A stretch of DNA of 60,785 bases from NCBI RefSeq assembly GCF_900141995.1, contig NZ_FQZA01000016.1:1-60785 (forward strand), read 5' to 3'. Source of the DNA: Palleronia salina. Its GTDB lineage: Bacteria > Pseudomonadota > Alphaproteobacteria > Rhodobacterales > Rhodobacteraceae. How positions within the stretch are numbered: the stretch's first letter is position 1; each line of letters starts with the position of its first letter. Positions 1 through 7,855 of the stretch are shown here, in pieces. Position numbers and translations under genes: made by a program. The notes beneath the pieces were generated by a model. It did no database searches and had not been told where the DNA came from. It saw only the letters and a list, made by a program, of their open reading frames with translations.

Positions 1-91
1 GGCTTCTCTCGCTTCCCAGCCATTCTCTGGTCCTCTCCATGACGGGATCATTCTATCCCAGTGGGCGGACCACTTCAGAGGGGGCATTTCA
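1..91 (-). mobile_element. IS3-family element, left copy (terminal 91 bp only)
   Basis: The reverse complement of this segment is the same sequence as the beginning of the element at the right window edge, from the outer TGAAATGCCCCCTCTGAAG end through the first codons of orfA (start codon at 21-23, reading leftwards). The shared sequence stops at position 91, where the two flanks diverge, so 91 marks the element boundary. The copy continues beyond the left edge. Because both copies show the same terminus, they are two separate insertions facing outwards, not two halves of one element. The insertion breaks an open frame that continues to 373. Confidence 0.8.
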
Positions 92-373
92 GAGAGGCAT
101 CGAGCCGCTATCGAAAAGGCGGTCCGTGACTACGGACCCCGAGCCCGCGTCGAAAACCCGATGACACCTGAGAGGGCAAGGATGTCGATCGAGTTCTCGC
201 GGCGCGACGCATTGGATTGGATATTTTTTCGGCGATGGAGAATGGAGGATGGTTGGCTCTCAAAAGAGCAAGCCGGACGAGCGCTCGAAGTGTTTCACGA
301 TCGCCTCGCCATCTCTATGCGCAAAATTGTGATCTCAAAACTCTATCCAACGCAGGGAGTCTTTTCAGAATGA
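92..373 (+). pseudogene. C-terminal remnant of an unidentified gene cut by IS3
   Basis: The frame is open without a stop from inside the IS3 end (residues encoded just after it begin ERHRAAIEKAVRDYG) to the TGA at 371-373. About 93 native residues remain. The first ATG in the native part is at 161, but the frame clearly extends upstream, so the gene was longer and its 5' part lies beyond the insertion. The C-terminus is rich in Arg, Trp and Phe (DWIFFRRWRMEDGW) and helical in character. Base composition is lower in GC than the pca region. I do not recognise the family. Confidence 0.45.
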
Positions 374-547
374 CCGGTTCGCCGAAAAAAAAACGACATT
401 GGCGCGTGCCGCAGCGAAGGTCAGCAATCCGCCCTTCGTGACCGAGATCAAAGGCCTCGCGGCCTACTGACCCGATGGTCCGTTTCCAATTCACCGGAGA
501 AGATACGATTGCCTTCGGACAGGTGCTGATGATCTCGCCATCCCCAA

Positions 548-1498
548 TCATCTCGCCACGATCGGTCGGCTCACGGCCGCGGCCGTGCTGCTGGCGTGTA
601 TTTCGCGAGCGTATTGCCGAGGCGAGTAGCCAGTTTCGCGGCGGAATGCAGCGGAGAAAGCGGCCTGAGAGGCGTAGCCAACCTCCGCGGCGATTTGGCC
701 AAGCGCGGCGTTGGACCCGGTAAGGCGGTCCATGGCGAGCGCCATGCGCCACCGGGTTAGATAGCCCAGAGGCGTCTGGTCGGTCACCTTCCGAAAGCGC
801 TCGGCAAAGGTCGTGCGGGACAGACCGGCCTCGGCGGCCAGCCCAGCCAGGGTCCAGCGGCGCGCTGGGTTGGCGTGGATTGCCGCCACCGCACGGGCGA
901 CGGAAGCATCCGTCAAAGCGGCGAACCAGCCGCCCAGGCCGGTCTGCTCTTGCAAGAGACAGGCGCGAAGAGCCTGCATCAGAACGAGATGGGACAGATG
1001 TGCGATGGCCAATGAACTACCGGGCTGCGGAGTGCGCAACTCTCGAGCGATCCGCTCGACCGACCAACGCAGGACCTCACCCTCCGCGCCGGCCCTGACG
1101 ATCAAGAAAGGCGGCAACGATGGCAACAGCATCTCCGTGGCGGGCCCGGACAGCAGAAACCGACTGCCAGCCATGAAGAAATCTCCACCGCCGCCATAGG
1201 TTGCCGTCCCGCCATGGGGCAAGGGGCTGTAGATCTCGGCGGCATCAACGCCGAACCGTCCAGGTCGCGCCGACAGGACGAACGGCAAGCCGTGAGGTAG
1301 TATCGCGCAATCCCCCGCGTCCAGTCGCACCGGCTTGCCCCCGTCCACCGACAGCCAGCATCCCCCTTTGACCAAGGCATTGCACTTGAGGCCCGCGTGA
1401 CGCTCGAACTGGATCGACCAATCGCCCGCCGCGTCAAACCCGGCAGCGACACACTCGTGCGGCTTGAGGAGTGCAACGATATCAGAAAGCGGGTCCAT
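548..1498 (-). CDS. AraC-family transcriptional regulator with N-terminal cupin
   Basis: This 316-residue protein has the usual layout of cupin-type AraC regulators. An N-terminal sensor sheet (about residues 10-180, with the GDCAILPHGLP turn typical of cupin_6) is followed by two helix-turn-helix motifs in the last 100 residues (RRWTLAGLAAEAGLSRTTFAERF and IAAEVGYASQAAFSAAFRRETG, ending in the YSPRQYAR signature). The frame is open further upstream, but MDPLSDIVALLKP is the standard start of this family, so I chose the ATG at 1496-1498. It is divergent from the NmrA-like gene with 103 bp between them. Such pairs are common, and the regulator probably controls its neighbour in response to an unknown electrophile or redox signal. 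Confidence 0.85.
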   Translation of the reverse strand: MDPLSDIVALLKPHECVAAGFDAAGDWSIQFERHAGLKCNALVKGGCWLSVDGGKPVRLDAGDCAILPHGLPFVLSARPGRFGVDAAEIYSPLPHGGTATYGGGGDFFMAGSRFLLSGPATEMLLPSLPPFLIVRAGAEGEVLRWSVERIARELRTPQPGSSLAIAHLSHLVLMQALRACLLQEQTGLGGWFAALTDASVARAVAAIHANPARRWTLAGLAAEAGLSRTTFAERFRKVTDQTPLGYLTRWRMALAMDRLTGSNAALGQIAAEVGYASQAAFSAAFRRETGYSPRQYAREIHASSTAAAVSRPIVAR

Positions 1499-1601
1499 GC
1501 GGGCTTCCGGACGATGGCAACAAGAATCCGAACTCTGCAACATAGATCGTCCGCATTGGGTGGCTAGATGACCCTGCGAAAGCGACAAAGGAAAATCTGC
1601 C

Positions 1602-2480
1602 ATGATCCTCATCACCACCCCCGCCGGCGATATCGGCACCCGCGTCCTGTCCCATGTTCTTGAGGCGGGCGAGGCCGTCCGCGTGATCCTGCGCGACGCC
1701 TCGAAACTTGACAGGAACACACGCGCCAGCGTCGACGTCATCGAAGGCTCGCACGCCGACGCAGTGACGATTTCCGCCGCCCTCGATGATGTCTCGGCGG
1801 TATTCTGGCTCCCGCCTGGGCCGCCGACAGCGGAAAGCCCCGAGGCGGCCTATGTCGCGTTTTCCCGCGCATTCTGCGACGCTCTACCCGGATCGACGGT
1901 GAGCCATGTTGTCGGCGTCTCGGCCCTCGGGCGGGGCTGGCCATCCCCGGCTGGCCACGCCGCTGCGAGCGTCGCTATGGACGATAGGATCGGGGCGACC
2001 GGCGTCGCCTATCGGTCGCTCGCTTGTGCCTCGCTCATGGACAACCTCGCGCGCCAGGCCGAACCGATCCGGGAGCAAGGCGTCTTCTATCAGCCGACCC
2101 CAAGCGACATGAAGCTGCCCCATGTCGCAAAGTCCGATGTCGCACGCGTCGCCGCCGGGCTGCTGTCCAAGCGCGACTGGGACGGTGTCGCGGATCTGCC
2201 TCTCTGCGGCCCGGAGAATCTGAGCTTTGAGGAGATGGCTTTGGTCATGTCGGAGGTGCTCGGGCGCGAGATCGCTGTGCACGAGATAACACCGGAGGAT
2301 TTCGGAGGTATGATGCGCAGAATGGGCGCAACCGAAAAAATGGCGCAGGGCTATGTTGAGATGATGACCGCCAAGAACGAGGGTATGGATACCGCGGCCT
2401 GCCCGACCGATCGCTCCGCCACGCCGACGACCTTCCGCACCTGGTGCAAGACAGAGCTGCGTCCGCTCGTGCAGGGGTAA
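1602..2480 (+). CDS. NmrA-like NAD(P)-binding protein (atypical SDR)
   Basis: 292 residues. The N-terminus MILITTPAGDIGTRVLSHVL is a Rossmann nucleotide-binding turn of the atypical short-chain dehydrogenase group, in which GxxGxxG is relaxed to TPAGDIG. Later features fit the NmrA/QOR2-like subgroup: a VSHVVGVSALG strand, the substrate region SLMDNL, and the C-terminal GPENLSFEEMALVMSEVLGREI helix that recurs in NAD(P)H-dependent quinone reductases and redox sensors. There is no canonical YxxxK pair, as usual for this subgroup. An AAAGGAA ribosome site lies about 8 bases before the ATG. It probably acts in the cytosol as a reductase or redox-sensing protein. Divergent transcription from the AraC gene suggests a regulator-target pair. 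The substrate cannot be told from sequence. Confidence 0.85.
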   Translation: MILITTPAGDIGTRVLSHVLEAGEAVRVILRDASKLDRNTRASVDVIEGSHADAVTISAALDDVSAVFWLPPGPPTAESPEAAYVAFSRAFCDALPGSTVSHVVGVSALGRGWPSPAGHAAASVAMDDRIGATGVAYRSLACASLMDNLARQAEPIREQGVFYQPTPSDMKLPHVAKSDVARVAAGLLSKRDWDGVADLPLCGPENLSFEEMALVMSEVLGREIAVHEITPEDFGGMMRRMGATEKMAQGYVEMMTAKNEGMDTAACPTDRSATPTTFRTWCKTELRPLVQG

Positions 2481-2489
2481 CTCGACCGG

Positions 2490-2650
2490 CTCTCGGGGTC
2501 GTCCGGTCCGTCTTGTGCCCTCGACGTGAGGTGTTCGACAGCCACCGCGGGCGTGATGCGCCCCAGCGCTCGGCAGATCTGACAGAGTTTGAAGTCCCGG
2601 GCGAGGATGTTGACGCGCGACTTCTGCCAGCGCGATACGTAGCCGCGCCG
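2490..2650 (-). pseudogene. Relic of a phage-type HNH endonuclease
   Basis: On the minus strand one frame reads GYVSRWQKSRVNILARDF, then KLCQICRALGRITPAVAVEHLTSR. This is the recognisable front half of the small HNH endonucleases found next to phage terminase genes: the RWQK helix, the first Cys-x-x-Cys knuckle, and the GRxTPAxxVxH strand, with EH in place of the usual DH. A stop lies just upstream in this frame, and the second half of the fold (the second zinc knuckle and final His) is missing because the sequence runs into the end of the NmrA-like gene. It is therefore a dead fragment, probably left by a prophage. Confidence 0.5.
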
Positions 2651-3285
2651 GGAGTCTTACCTCCGCTGTCCTCCGAGCCCGCCTGTCTGTCTTTCTCATG
2701 CGGGGAAATAGGGCCCTCAGTCGGCTGATGCGCGGTGGCAGAGCCATTGGTTTCTTCAGAGGCGGAGCCTGTCCTCAGGCTTCAGGGCTTATGACGGATG
2801 CTCACCATTGTCCTCGCACCAGTGGCCGACACATCGTTGATCTGTCTCAAAGGTGGCGTCGCCGTGAAGGCAGTTCGCGGCCGATTGATCGGCGACCTCG
2901 TGACCGGTGATCACGGAACGCTCGGGGAGCGGTCCATCTGCCAGTTCAATACCGCAAGCCGGCACTGATTTGCGCTGGAACACAGATAGCGTCACGAACA
3001 GCGCTTCTCCAAATTTTCAGTTGACACCATATCCTTCTATTTCTTATAAAATATATACAAATCAATATCTTAGCAAAGAATCCTACCACCCCAGCCATTT
3101 CCCTGAATTCACGGTCCTCTGGTCTGCCATAGACCCGCGGTTCACGATCCGCAGTGTCAGAGGCGGTCCCCCGGCTGTGGCGGTGAACCGGCGTCGCGCG
3201 GGACGCCGCGGCGACGCTCCGTCCTGCGCTGTTGGCCGCCGCCGTGCAGACGCGGACGACACGCGCCCGACGCGTCACTCCGGAT
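2651..3285. other. Gene-poor stretch between HNH relic and pca operon
   Basis: I see no convincing gene here. Short open frames exist on both strands but none has a good ribosome site together with protein-like composition. The minus frame 2789-2995 (with DQRCVGHWCEDN) looks somewhat protein-like and could be another gene relic. Positions 3010-3100 are strikingly AT-rich in an otherwise GC-rich region and hold an orphan promoter-like sequence. Confidence 0.4.
3021..3050 (+). promoter_or_regulatory. Orphan sigma70-like promoter sequence
   Basis: TTGACA at 3021-3026 is followed after 17 bases by TTATAA (3044-3049), or after 18 by TATAAA. This is near consensus and embedded in AT-rich DNA. It points rightwards, yet no rightward gene follows before pcaQ at 7854, so it may be a relic, may drive an antisense transcript into pcaB, or may be chance. 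Confidence 0.3.
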
Positions 3286-3308
3286 GGCCCACCGCGCCTG
3301 TGCGGGCC
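3286..3308 (-). terminator. Possible terminator of the pca operon
   Basis: GGCCC at 3286-3290 and CGC at 3293-3295 can pair with GCGGGCC at 3302-3308 around a short loop, with a two-base bulge. It begins four bases beyond the pcaB stop codon. No clear U-run follows. Confidence 0.3.
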
Positions 3309-3311
3309 GGG

Positions 3312-4367
3312 TCAGGCGTTGCCAATGTCCTCGATACGGTCGCAAAGCACCTGCGCCGCGGTGACGGACCGCCCGGTCGCCAGCGCCATCTGCGGCATCA
3401 GCGCCCATTCCAGCATCCACGCCGCGCCCGAGCGTTCCTGCTCGTGGATCAGCGCGTTCTGCACGCCCGCCAGGTGACCCGCGTTGAGCCGCGCCAGCGT
3501 CACCAAAAGCTCGGCCAGCACCGGATTCGACTTGTGCGGCATCGCCGAGGACCCGCCGCCACCGGCGATGCGGATTTCGTCCAACCCCTGCTGCGCCATC
3601 AGCGCGATGTCCTGGCCCATCTTGCCCAGCGTGCCCGAGAGGCCCGACAGGCAGGCCGCATAATGGGCGACGCCGCCCCGGTCGCTGTGCCAGGCGTGAT
3701 CGGGGCTGGCGAGACCCAGGCGCTCCGCCATCGCATCGGCAATGACCTGCCCGTCGGCGCCGAACCCGTGGCGCGTGCCAACGGCGCCACCCAGTTGCAA
3801 ACGCTCCACATCGGCGCGCGCGGCGTCGAGACGCCCGGCCTGCGCGGCGAGCGGCGCGCGCCAGTCACGCAGCCGGTCGGCCACCGTGATCGGCAGCGCC
3901 GCCTGCATCCGTGTCCGCCCCATGAGCGGGCGATCCCCGAAGCGGTCCATAAGATCGCCCAGCGCCCTGTCCAGCGCGCCCAGCCGCCGCAGGAGCAGGT
4001 CCGACACCGCCCGCAACGTCAGCGCCAACGCGGTATCCATGACGTCCTGCGACGTGGCCCCGGTGTGGATCGCGTCGGCGTGGTCGGTATCGGCCGCGCG
4101 CCAGCGGCGCACCAGCGCCGGGATCGGCAGGCCGTCGCGGGCCACGTCCCCGGCCAATGAAACGGGGTCGATCGCGTGGGCGGCCAGCGACGCGGCCGCA
4201 CCGGCGCCATGGCCCGGCGGAACCCGGCCCGCCGTCTCGAGCGCGTGGGCCAGCGCCACCTTGAAGGCCGTGTAATGCGCGAGCTGCGTCTCGGCGGACC
4301 AGAGTTCCGCCATCTCGGGATCGCCGAAAAGCCCGCCGAGCCAGGGGTGAGAGAACACGTCGCTCAA
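3312..4367 (-). CDS. pcaB: 3-carboxy-cis,cis-muconate cycloisomerase
   Basis: 351 residues of the fumarase/aspartase superfamily. The enzyme converts 3-carboxy-cis,cis-muconate, the ring-cleavage product of protocatechuate, to 4-carboxymuconolactone in the cytosol. The superfamily signature GSSAMPHKSNP is intact near residue 275, and the TGATSQDVMDTA segment of the active site is present near residue 103. At 351 residues it is shorter than the roughly 450-residue pseudomonad enzymes because the C-terminal helical domain is reduced, as is usual in roseobacters. Its start overlaps the pcaD stop by four bases (ATGA), which indicates translational coupling. It is the last gene of the operon. Confidence 0.93.
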   Translation of the reverse strand: MSDVFSHPWLGGLFGDPEMAELWSAETQLAHYTAFKVALAHALETAGRVPPGHGAGAAASLAAHAIDPVSLAGDVARDGLPIPALVRRWRAADTDHADAIHTGATSQDVMDTALALTLRAVSDLLLRRLGALDRALGDLMDRFGDRPLMGRTRMQAALPITVADRLRDWRAPLAAQAGRLDAARADVERLQLGGAVGTRHGFGADGQVIADAMAERLGLASPDHAWHSDRGGVAHYAACLSGLSGTLGKMGQDIALMAQQGLDEIRIAGGGGSSAMPHKSNPVLAELLVTLARLNAGHLAGVQNALIHEQERSGAAWMLEWALMPQMALATGRSVTAAQVLCDRIEDIGNA

Positions 4368-5149
4368 GACAGCCGCCCGCGCATGCCGGCCACCAGTTCG
4401 GCCACCCGGTCGGGCAATTCGAGACAGGGCAGATGCCCGACCCCCTCAAGCTCGACCATCGCCGCGCCCGGGATCCGTTCGGCCAGGTCGGCGACGACAC
4501 GGGGCGGGGTGGTGACATCTTCGGACCCGGCGATGCACAGCACGGGGCAAGACAGGCGCGGCAGAACGGCCGACAGGTCCGCGTCGTGGATCGCCGCGAA
4601 GGCGGCGCGATAGCCGGGCTGCGGTGTCCGCGCCAGCATCATGCGCCAGCCCTCGGTCGCCACCGGGTGGGCGGCCCGGAACCCGGGCGACAGCCACCTT
4701 TCGATCACGCCGGCGGACATGGCGGGCAGACCAAGGGCGTCGAGGTCGTCCATGCGGGCCTGCCACATCTCGTCGGTGCCGATCCTGTAGGACGTGTTGC
4801 TCAGGACGAGGCCGCCGACCAGGTCGGGCCGGTCCTGCGCCAGTTGCAGCGCGATCAGCCCGCCGATGGACAGGCCGACGACCAGCGCGCCCGCCATGGC
4901 GACCTGGTCCATGGCGTCGGCCAGGTCCCGCGCGAAACCGGCGATGCTGTCGGTTCCGCCCGACGACAGGCCGTGCCCGCACTTGTCGTGGCGCAGCACC
5001 GGCGCTTCGGCGGGCAAGCCCGGCAGAACCGCATCCCAGATCCGCAGGTCGCTGCCCAGCGAGTTGATGAAGACGATGGGCCGCCCGCCGTCGCCCGGGC
5101 GCAGCTCCGCGTGCAGGGTCTTGCCGCCCACGTTCAGGAAACGGCGCAT
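4364..5149 (-). CDS. pcaD: 3-oxoadipate enol-lactonase
   Basis: 261-residue alpha/beta-hydrolase that opens beta-ketoadipate enol-lactone to beta-ketoadipate. The oxyanion region HDKCGHGLSS, the nucleophile elbow GLSIGG (about residue 92), the acid turn GSEDVTTPP and the catalytic His in GVGHLPCLE are all present in the expected order. It is translationally coupled to pcaB downstream and lies 31 bp after the BKACE gene. Its length matches stand-alone PcaD; it is not the PcaL (PcaC-PcaD) fusion, because a separate pcaC is encoded at the head of the operon. Confidence 0.93.
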   Translation of the reverse strand: MRRFLNVGGKTLHAELRPGDGGRPIVFINSLGSDLRIWDAVLPGLPAEAPVLRHDKCGHGLSSGGTDSIAGFARDLADAMDQVAMAGALVVGLSIGGLIALQLAQDRPDLVGGLVLSNTSYRIGTDEMWQARMDDLDALGLPAMSAGVIERWLSPGFRAAHPVATEGWRMMLARTPQPGYRAAFAAIHDADLSAVLPRLSCPVLCIAGSEDVTTPPRVVADLAERIPGAAMVELEGVGHLPCLELPDRVAELVAGMRGRLS

Positions 5150-5180
5150 GGGACCCCCGAAGGCTCGGTGTGGCGGTCCA

Positions 5181-6020
5181 TCACGCCGGGACGGCCCGAA
5201 GGCCCAGCATGCGGCGCGCCTCGGCGGGCGTGGCCACGGGCCGGTCGTTCGCGGCGCAGATCTCGGCCGTGCGCCGGACCAGTGCTGCGTTCGACGGCGC
5301 CAGCCGGTCCTTGTCGATCCGCACGTTGTCCTCGAGCCCGGTGCGCGCGTGACCGCCCGCCGCGATGGCCCATTCGTTCAACGTCACCTGGTGCCGCCCG
5401 ATCCCGGCCGCGCACCACGGCGCATCGTCGCCGAACAGCCGCTTGACCGTCTGGACGTAGAAATCGAACACCAGGCCGTCGACGGGCATGGCATTCTGCA
5501 CGCCCATGACGAACTGCACGTAGGGTGTCGCGGCGATCTTGCCCTCGGCATGCAGCTTGGCCGCCTGGAAGATATGCGACAGGTCGAAGGCCTCGATCTC
5601 GGGCTTGATGTCGTATTCCACCATTTCCGAGGCCAGCCAGTCCACCAGGTCGGGCGGGTTCTCGTAGACGCGCGTGGGGAAGTTGTTCGACCCCACCGAC
5701 AGCGACGCCATGTCGGGCCGCAGCGGCAGCATCCCGCCGCGCGCCTGCCCCGCGCCGGAGCGCCCGCCGGTCGAGAACTGGATGATCATGCCGGGACAGT
5801 GCTTTTCCACGCCTTCCTTCAGCCGTGCGAATTTCTCGGGGTCCGAGGACGGCGTCTCGTCGTCGTTGCGCACATGGGCGTGCATGATGCTGGCCCCGGC
5901 CTCGAACGCCTCGTCGGTGCTTTCCACCTGTTCGCTGACGGTGATGGGCACCGCGGGGTTGTTGGCCTTCCTGGGCAGCGATCCGGTGATGGCGACGCAG
6001 ATGATGCAGGGTTGGGTCAT
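5181..6020 (-). CDS. Beta-keto acid cleavage enzyme (BKACE, DUF849)
   Basis: About 279 residues of the TIM-barrel DUF849/BKACE family, which is zinc-dependent and reacts a beta-keto acid with acetyl-CoA to give acetoacetate and a new CoA ester. Visible family marks are the metal ligands in IMHAHVRND, the FSTGGRSG strand, the E-A-F-D-L-S turn, GIGRHQ, and the C-terminal GHARTGLEDN motif. I chose the ATG at 6018-6020 (MTQPCIICVA), because the open frame upstream runs into pcaG. It lies 7 bp after pcaG and 31 bp before pcaD, inside the pca operon, while pcaI, pcaJ and pcaF are absent here. The context implies that the substrate is beta-ketoadipate and the product succinyl-CoA. That assignment is inference; the family membership is secure. 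Confidence 0.85.
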   Translation of the reverse strand: MTQPCIICVAITGSLPRKANNPAVPITVSEQVESTDEAFEAGASIMHAHVRNDDETPSSDPEKFARLKEGVEKHCPGMIIQFSTGGRSGAGQARGGMLPLRPDMASLSVGSNNFPTRVYENPPDLVDWLASEMVEYDIKPEIEAFDLSHIFQAAKLHAEGKIAATPYVQFVMGVQNAMPVDGLVFDFYVQTVKRLFGDDAPWCAAGIGRHQVTLNEWAIAAGGHARTGLEDNVRIDKDRLAPSNAALVRRTAEICAANDRPVATPAEARRMLGLRAVPA

Positions 6021-6027
6021 GGCAGTC

Positions 6028-6648
6028 TCAGATGTCGAAGAACACGGTTTCGCCATCGCCCTGGAGGCGGATGTCGAAGCGATAGACGGGCATCGCGCCG
6101 CTGTCGTCGCGGGTGGCGATCAGCGTGTCGCGGCGATGGGGCGGGTCCACGCGGCCGAGGACCGGGTCGGCCGCGTTGGCCGTCCCCTCGTCGTCGAAGT
6201 AAAGCCGCGTGTTCAGGCCGATATTGATGCCACGCGCCACGATCCAGAGGTTGATATGAGGCGCCTGCCGGCTGCCGGACCGGCCCGGCACACCGCCGGG
6301 CTTCACCGTCTCGAAAGACCATTCACCGCTGTCGAAATCGGCGATCACGCGGCCCCAGCCGCGAAAGCCGTCCTCGACCGTGCCCGAGTTTTCGGGGTGG
6401 GCATAGACGCCCTCGGCATTGGCCTGCCAGACCTCGATCAGCACATCCTTTAGCGCGGCGCCGTTGCCGTCCAGCACGCGCCCCTCGACGCGGATCCGCT
6501 CGCCCGTGGCATTGGGGCCCGTGATGTCGCGCCCTAGCTCGTGGTCGTAGATCTCTATACCGGTGTCGCTGGGCACAAGGCCGATATGGACATAGGGCCC
6601 GGCGGTCTGCGACGCGGTTTCCTTGAGGTAGTCCAGTGGGTTCGCCAT
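6028..6648 (-). CDS. pcaG: Protocatechuate 3,4-dioxygenase, alpha subunit
   Basis: 206 residues. The alpha chain is the non-iron-binding partner of the beta chain; together they cleave protocatechuate between its hydroxyl groups (intradiol). The N-terminus with KETASQTAGPYVHIGL is the standard alpha-chain signature. The core keeps the intradiol fold (VLIEVWQANAEGVYAHP, GWGRVIAD, TVKPGGVPG, APHINLWI), but the iron-ligand Tyr/His set of the beta chain is not complete, as expected for alpha. It starts 3 bp after the pcaH stop, so the two subunits are almost certainly co-translated. Confidence 0.94.
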   Translation of the reverse strand: MANPLDYLKETASQTAGPYVHIGLVPSDTGIEIYDHELGRDITGPNATGERIRVEGRVLDGNGAALKDVLIEVWQANAEGVYAHPENSGTVEDGFRGWGRVIADFDSGEWSFETVKPGGVPGRSGSRQAPHINLWIVARGINIGLNTRLYFDDEGTANAADPVLGRVDPPHRRDTLIATRDDSGAMPVYRFDIRLQGDGETVFFDI

Positions 6649-6651
6649 GGT

Positions 6652-7380
6652 TCAGTTCCCCTCCAGCCGGTTTTCGAACAGGGTCGAGCGACGACCGCGC
6701 AGCACGATGTCGAAGCGGTAGGCGATGGCGTCGAAGGGGATCGTCGCGTTCATGTCCAGCCGTGCGGTCAGCCGGTCGATCGCGGCCGGGTCGGGGATCG
6801 TCTGCACGATGGGGCAGATCGGGATCAGCGGGTCGCCCTCGAAATAGCACTGGGTGATAAGGCGCTGCGCGAAGGCCGTCCCGAACACCGAGAAATGCAC
6901 ATGCGCGGGGCGCCAGTTGTTCACCTGGTTCGGCCAGGGGTAGGCGCCGGGCTTCACGGTGCGGAAGAAATAGTACCCCTCGTCGTCGGTCAGGGTGCGC
7001 CCGCAGCCGCCGAAATTGGGATCCATCGGCGCGAGATACGTGTCCTTCTTGTGGCGATACCGCCCGCCCGCGTTGGCCTGCCAGACCTCGACCAGCGTAT
7101 TGCGCACAGGCTTGGCGTTCTCGTCCAGAACGCGTCCGTGCAGGATGATGCGCTCGCCGATGGCGCTCTCGCCCGCAGCGGCGTAATTCGTCAGAAGGTC
7201 GTTGTCGCCCTCGGCGATATCACCGTGGCCGAAGCGCGGGCCGGTGATCTCCGACACCGTGTTCTCCAGCGAGATCAGCGCCTGGTTCGGGCTGCGCGCG
7301 ACGGATGTCTTGTAGGCGGGCGCGTATGCCGGCGGGTGGATCGACCTGTCGCGCATGTAGAATTCGGCGGGGGTCTTCAT
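6652..7380 (-). CDS. pcaH: Protocatechuate 3,4-dioxygenase, beta subunit (iron-binding)
   Basis: 242 residues. The four non-haem Fe(III) ligands can be assigned: Tyr108 (GGRYRH), Tyr147 (PGAYPWPN), and His160 and His162 (RPAHVHFS). The family motif [17 protein letters not shown] is intact. It opens the aromatic ring of protocatechuate to 3-carboxy-cis,cis-muconate using O2. Its start codon overlaps the pcaC stop in ATGA, and pcaG follows after 3 bp. Length and motif order are typical. Confidence 0.95.
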   Translation of the reverse strand: MKTPAEFYMRDRSIHPPAYAPAYKTSVARSPNQALISLENTVSEITGPRFGHGDIAEGDNDLLTNYAAAGESAIGERIILHGRVLDENAKPVRNTLVEVWQANAGGRYRHKKDTYLAPMDPNFGGCGRTLTDDEGYYFFRTVKPGAYPWPNQVNNWRPAHVHFSVFGTAFAQRLITQCYFEGDPLIPICPIVQTIPDPAAIDRLTARLDMNATIPFDAIAYRFDIVLRGRRSTLFENRLEGN

Positions 7381-7760
7381 GGGGTTTCGCCCTCCATCTC
7401 GGCAAAGGTGGCCTTGGCCAGCTTGATCGCGTGGTTGGCCTTCGGCACGCCCGCGTAGACCGCCACGTGCAGGAAGGCCTGCATCACGTCATCCTTGCTG
7501 GCGCCCGTGTTGACCGTGGCGCGGATGTGCATCGGGATCTCGTCGAAATTTCCGCAAGCCGCCAGCAGCGCAAGCGTCAGCATCGACCGCTCGCGGTGGG
7601 GGATCGTCGGGTCGGACCACACGGTACCCCACGCGCCCTCGGTGATCATGGTCTGGAACGGCTGGTCGAACGGTGTCTTGCCCGCCTCGGCGCGGTCCAC
7701 GTGGGCGTCGCCCAGCACGGCGCGCCGGGTTGCCATCCCGTCGTCGTATCGTTGGCTCAT
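7377..7760 (-). CDS. pcaC: 4-carboxymuconolactone decarboxylase
   Basis: 127 residues of the carboxymuconolactone decarboxylase (CMD/AhpD-like) fold. It decarboxylates 4-carboxymuconolactone to beta-ketoadipate enol-lactone. Marks include [13 protein letters not shown], the [33 protein letters not shown] segment with the conserved His and Glu, and its stand-alone length. The frame is open far upstream through antisense DNA of pcaQ, but the ATG at 7758-7760 is preceded by GGAGGAG at good spacing and gives the usual N-terminus. It is the first gene of the six-gene pca operon and faces pcaQ. Confidence 0.93.
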   Translation of the reverse strand: MSQRYDDGMATRRAVLGDAHVDRAEAGKTPFDQPFQTMITEGAWGTVWSDPTIPHRERSMLTLALLAACGNFDEIPMHIRATVNTGASKDDVMQAFLHVAVYAGVPKANHAIKLAKATFAEMEGETP

Positions 7761-7796
7761 CCCTGCTCCTCCGCTGCGATGCCCGCCTGACCATAT

Positions 7797-7817
7797 GATA
7801 ATCCACGGGACGATTAT
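7797..7817. promoter_or_regulatory. Inverted repeat in pcaQ-pcaC intergenic region
   Basis: ATAATC (7798-7803) and GATTAT (7812-7817) form a perfect inverted repeat separated by 8 bases, in the 93-bp gap between pcaC and pcaQ. This is a plausible LysR-type (PcaQ) operator half-site pair close to the pcaC promoter. Confidence 0.45.
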
Positions 7818-7839
7818 ATTGAAAAGGTCCACTCTTCGT

Positions 7840-7855
7840 ATAACCATAAGATTAT
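7840..7855. promoter_or_regulatory. PcaQ-like operator overlapping the pcaQ start
   Basis: ATAACC (7840-7845), 4 bases, then GATTAT (7850-7855). This resembles the PcaQ recognition pattern ATAACC-N4-GGTTAA reported in rhizobia, with the left half matching exactly. It touches the pcaQ ATG at 7854, so it would fit autorepression of pcaQ. Confidence 0.4.
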
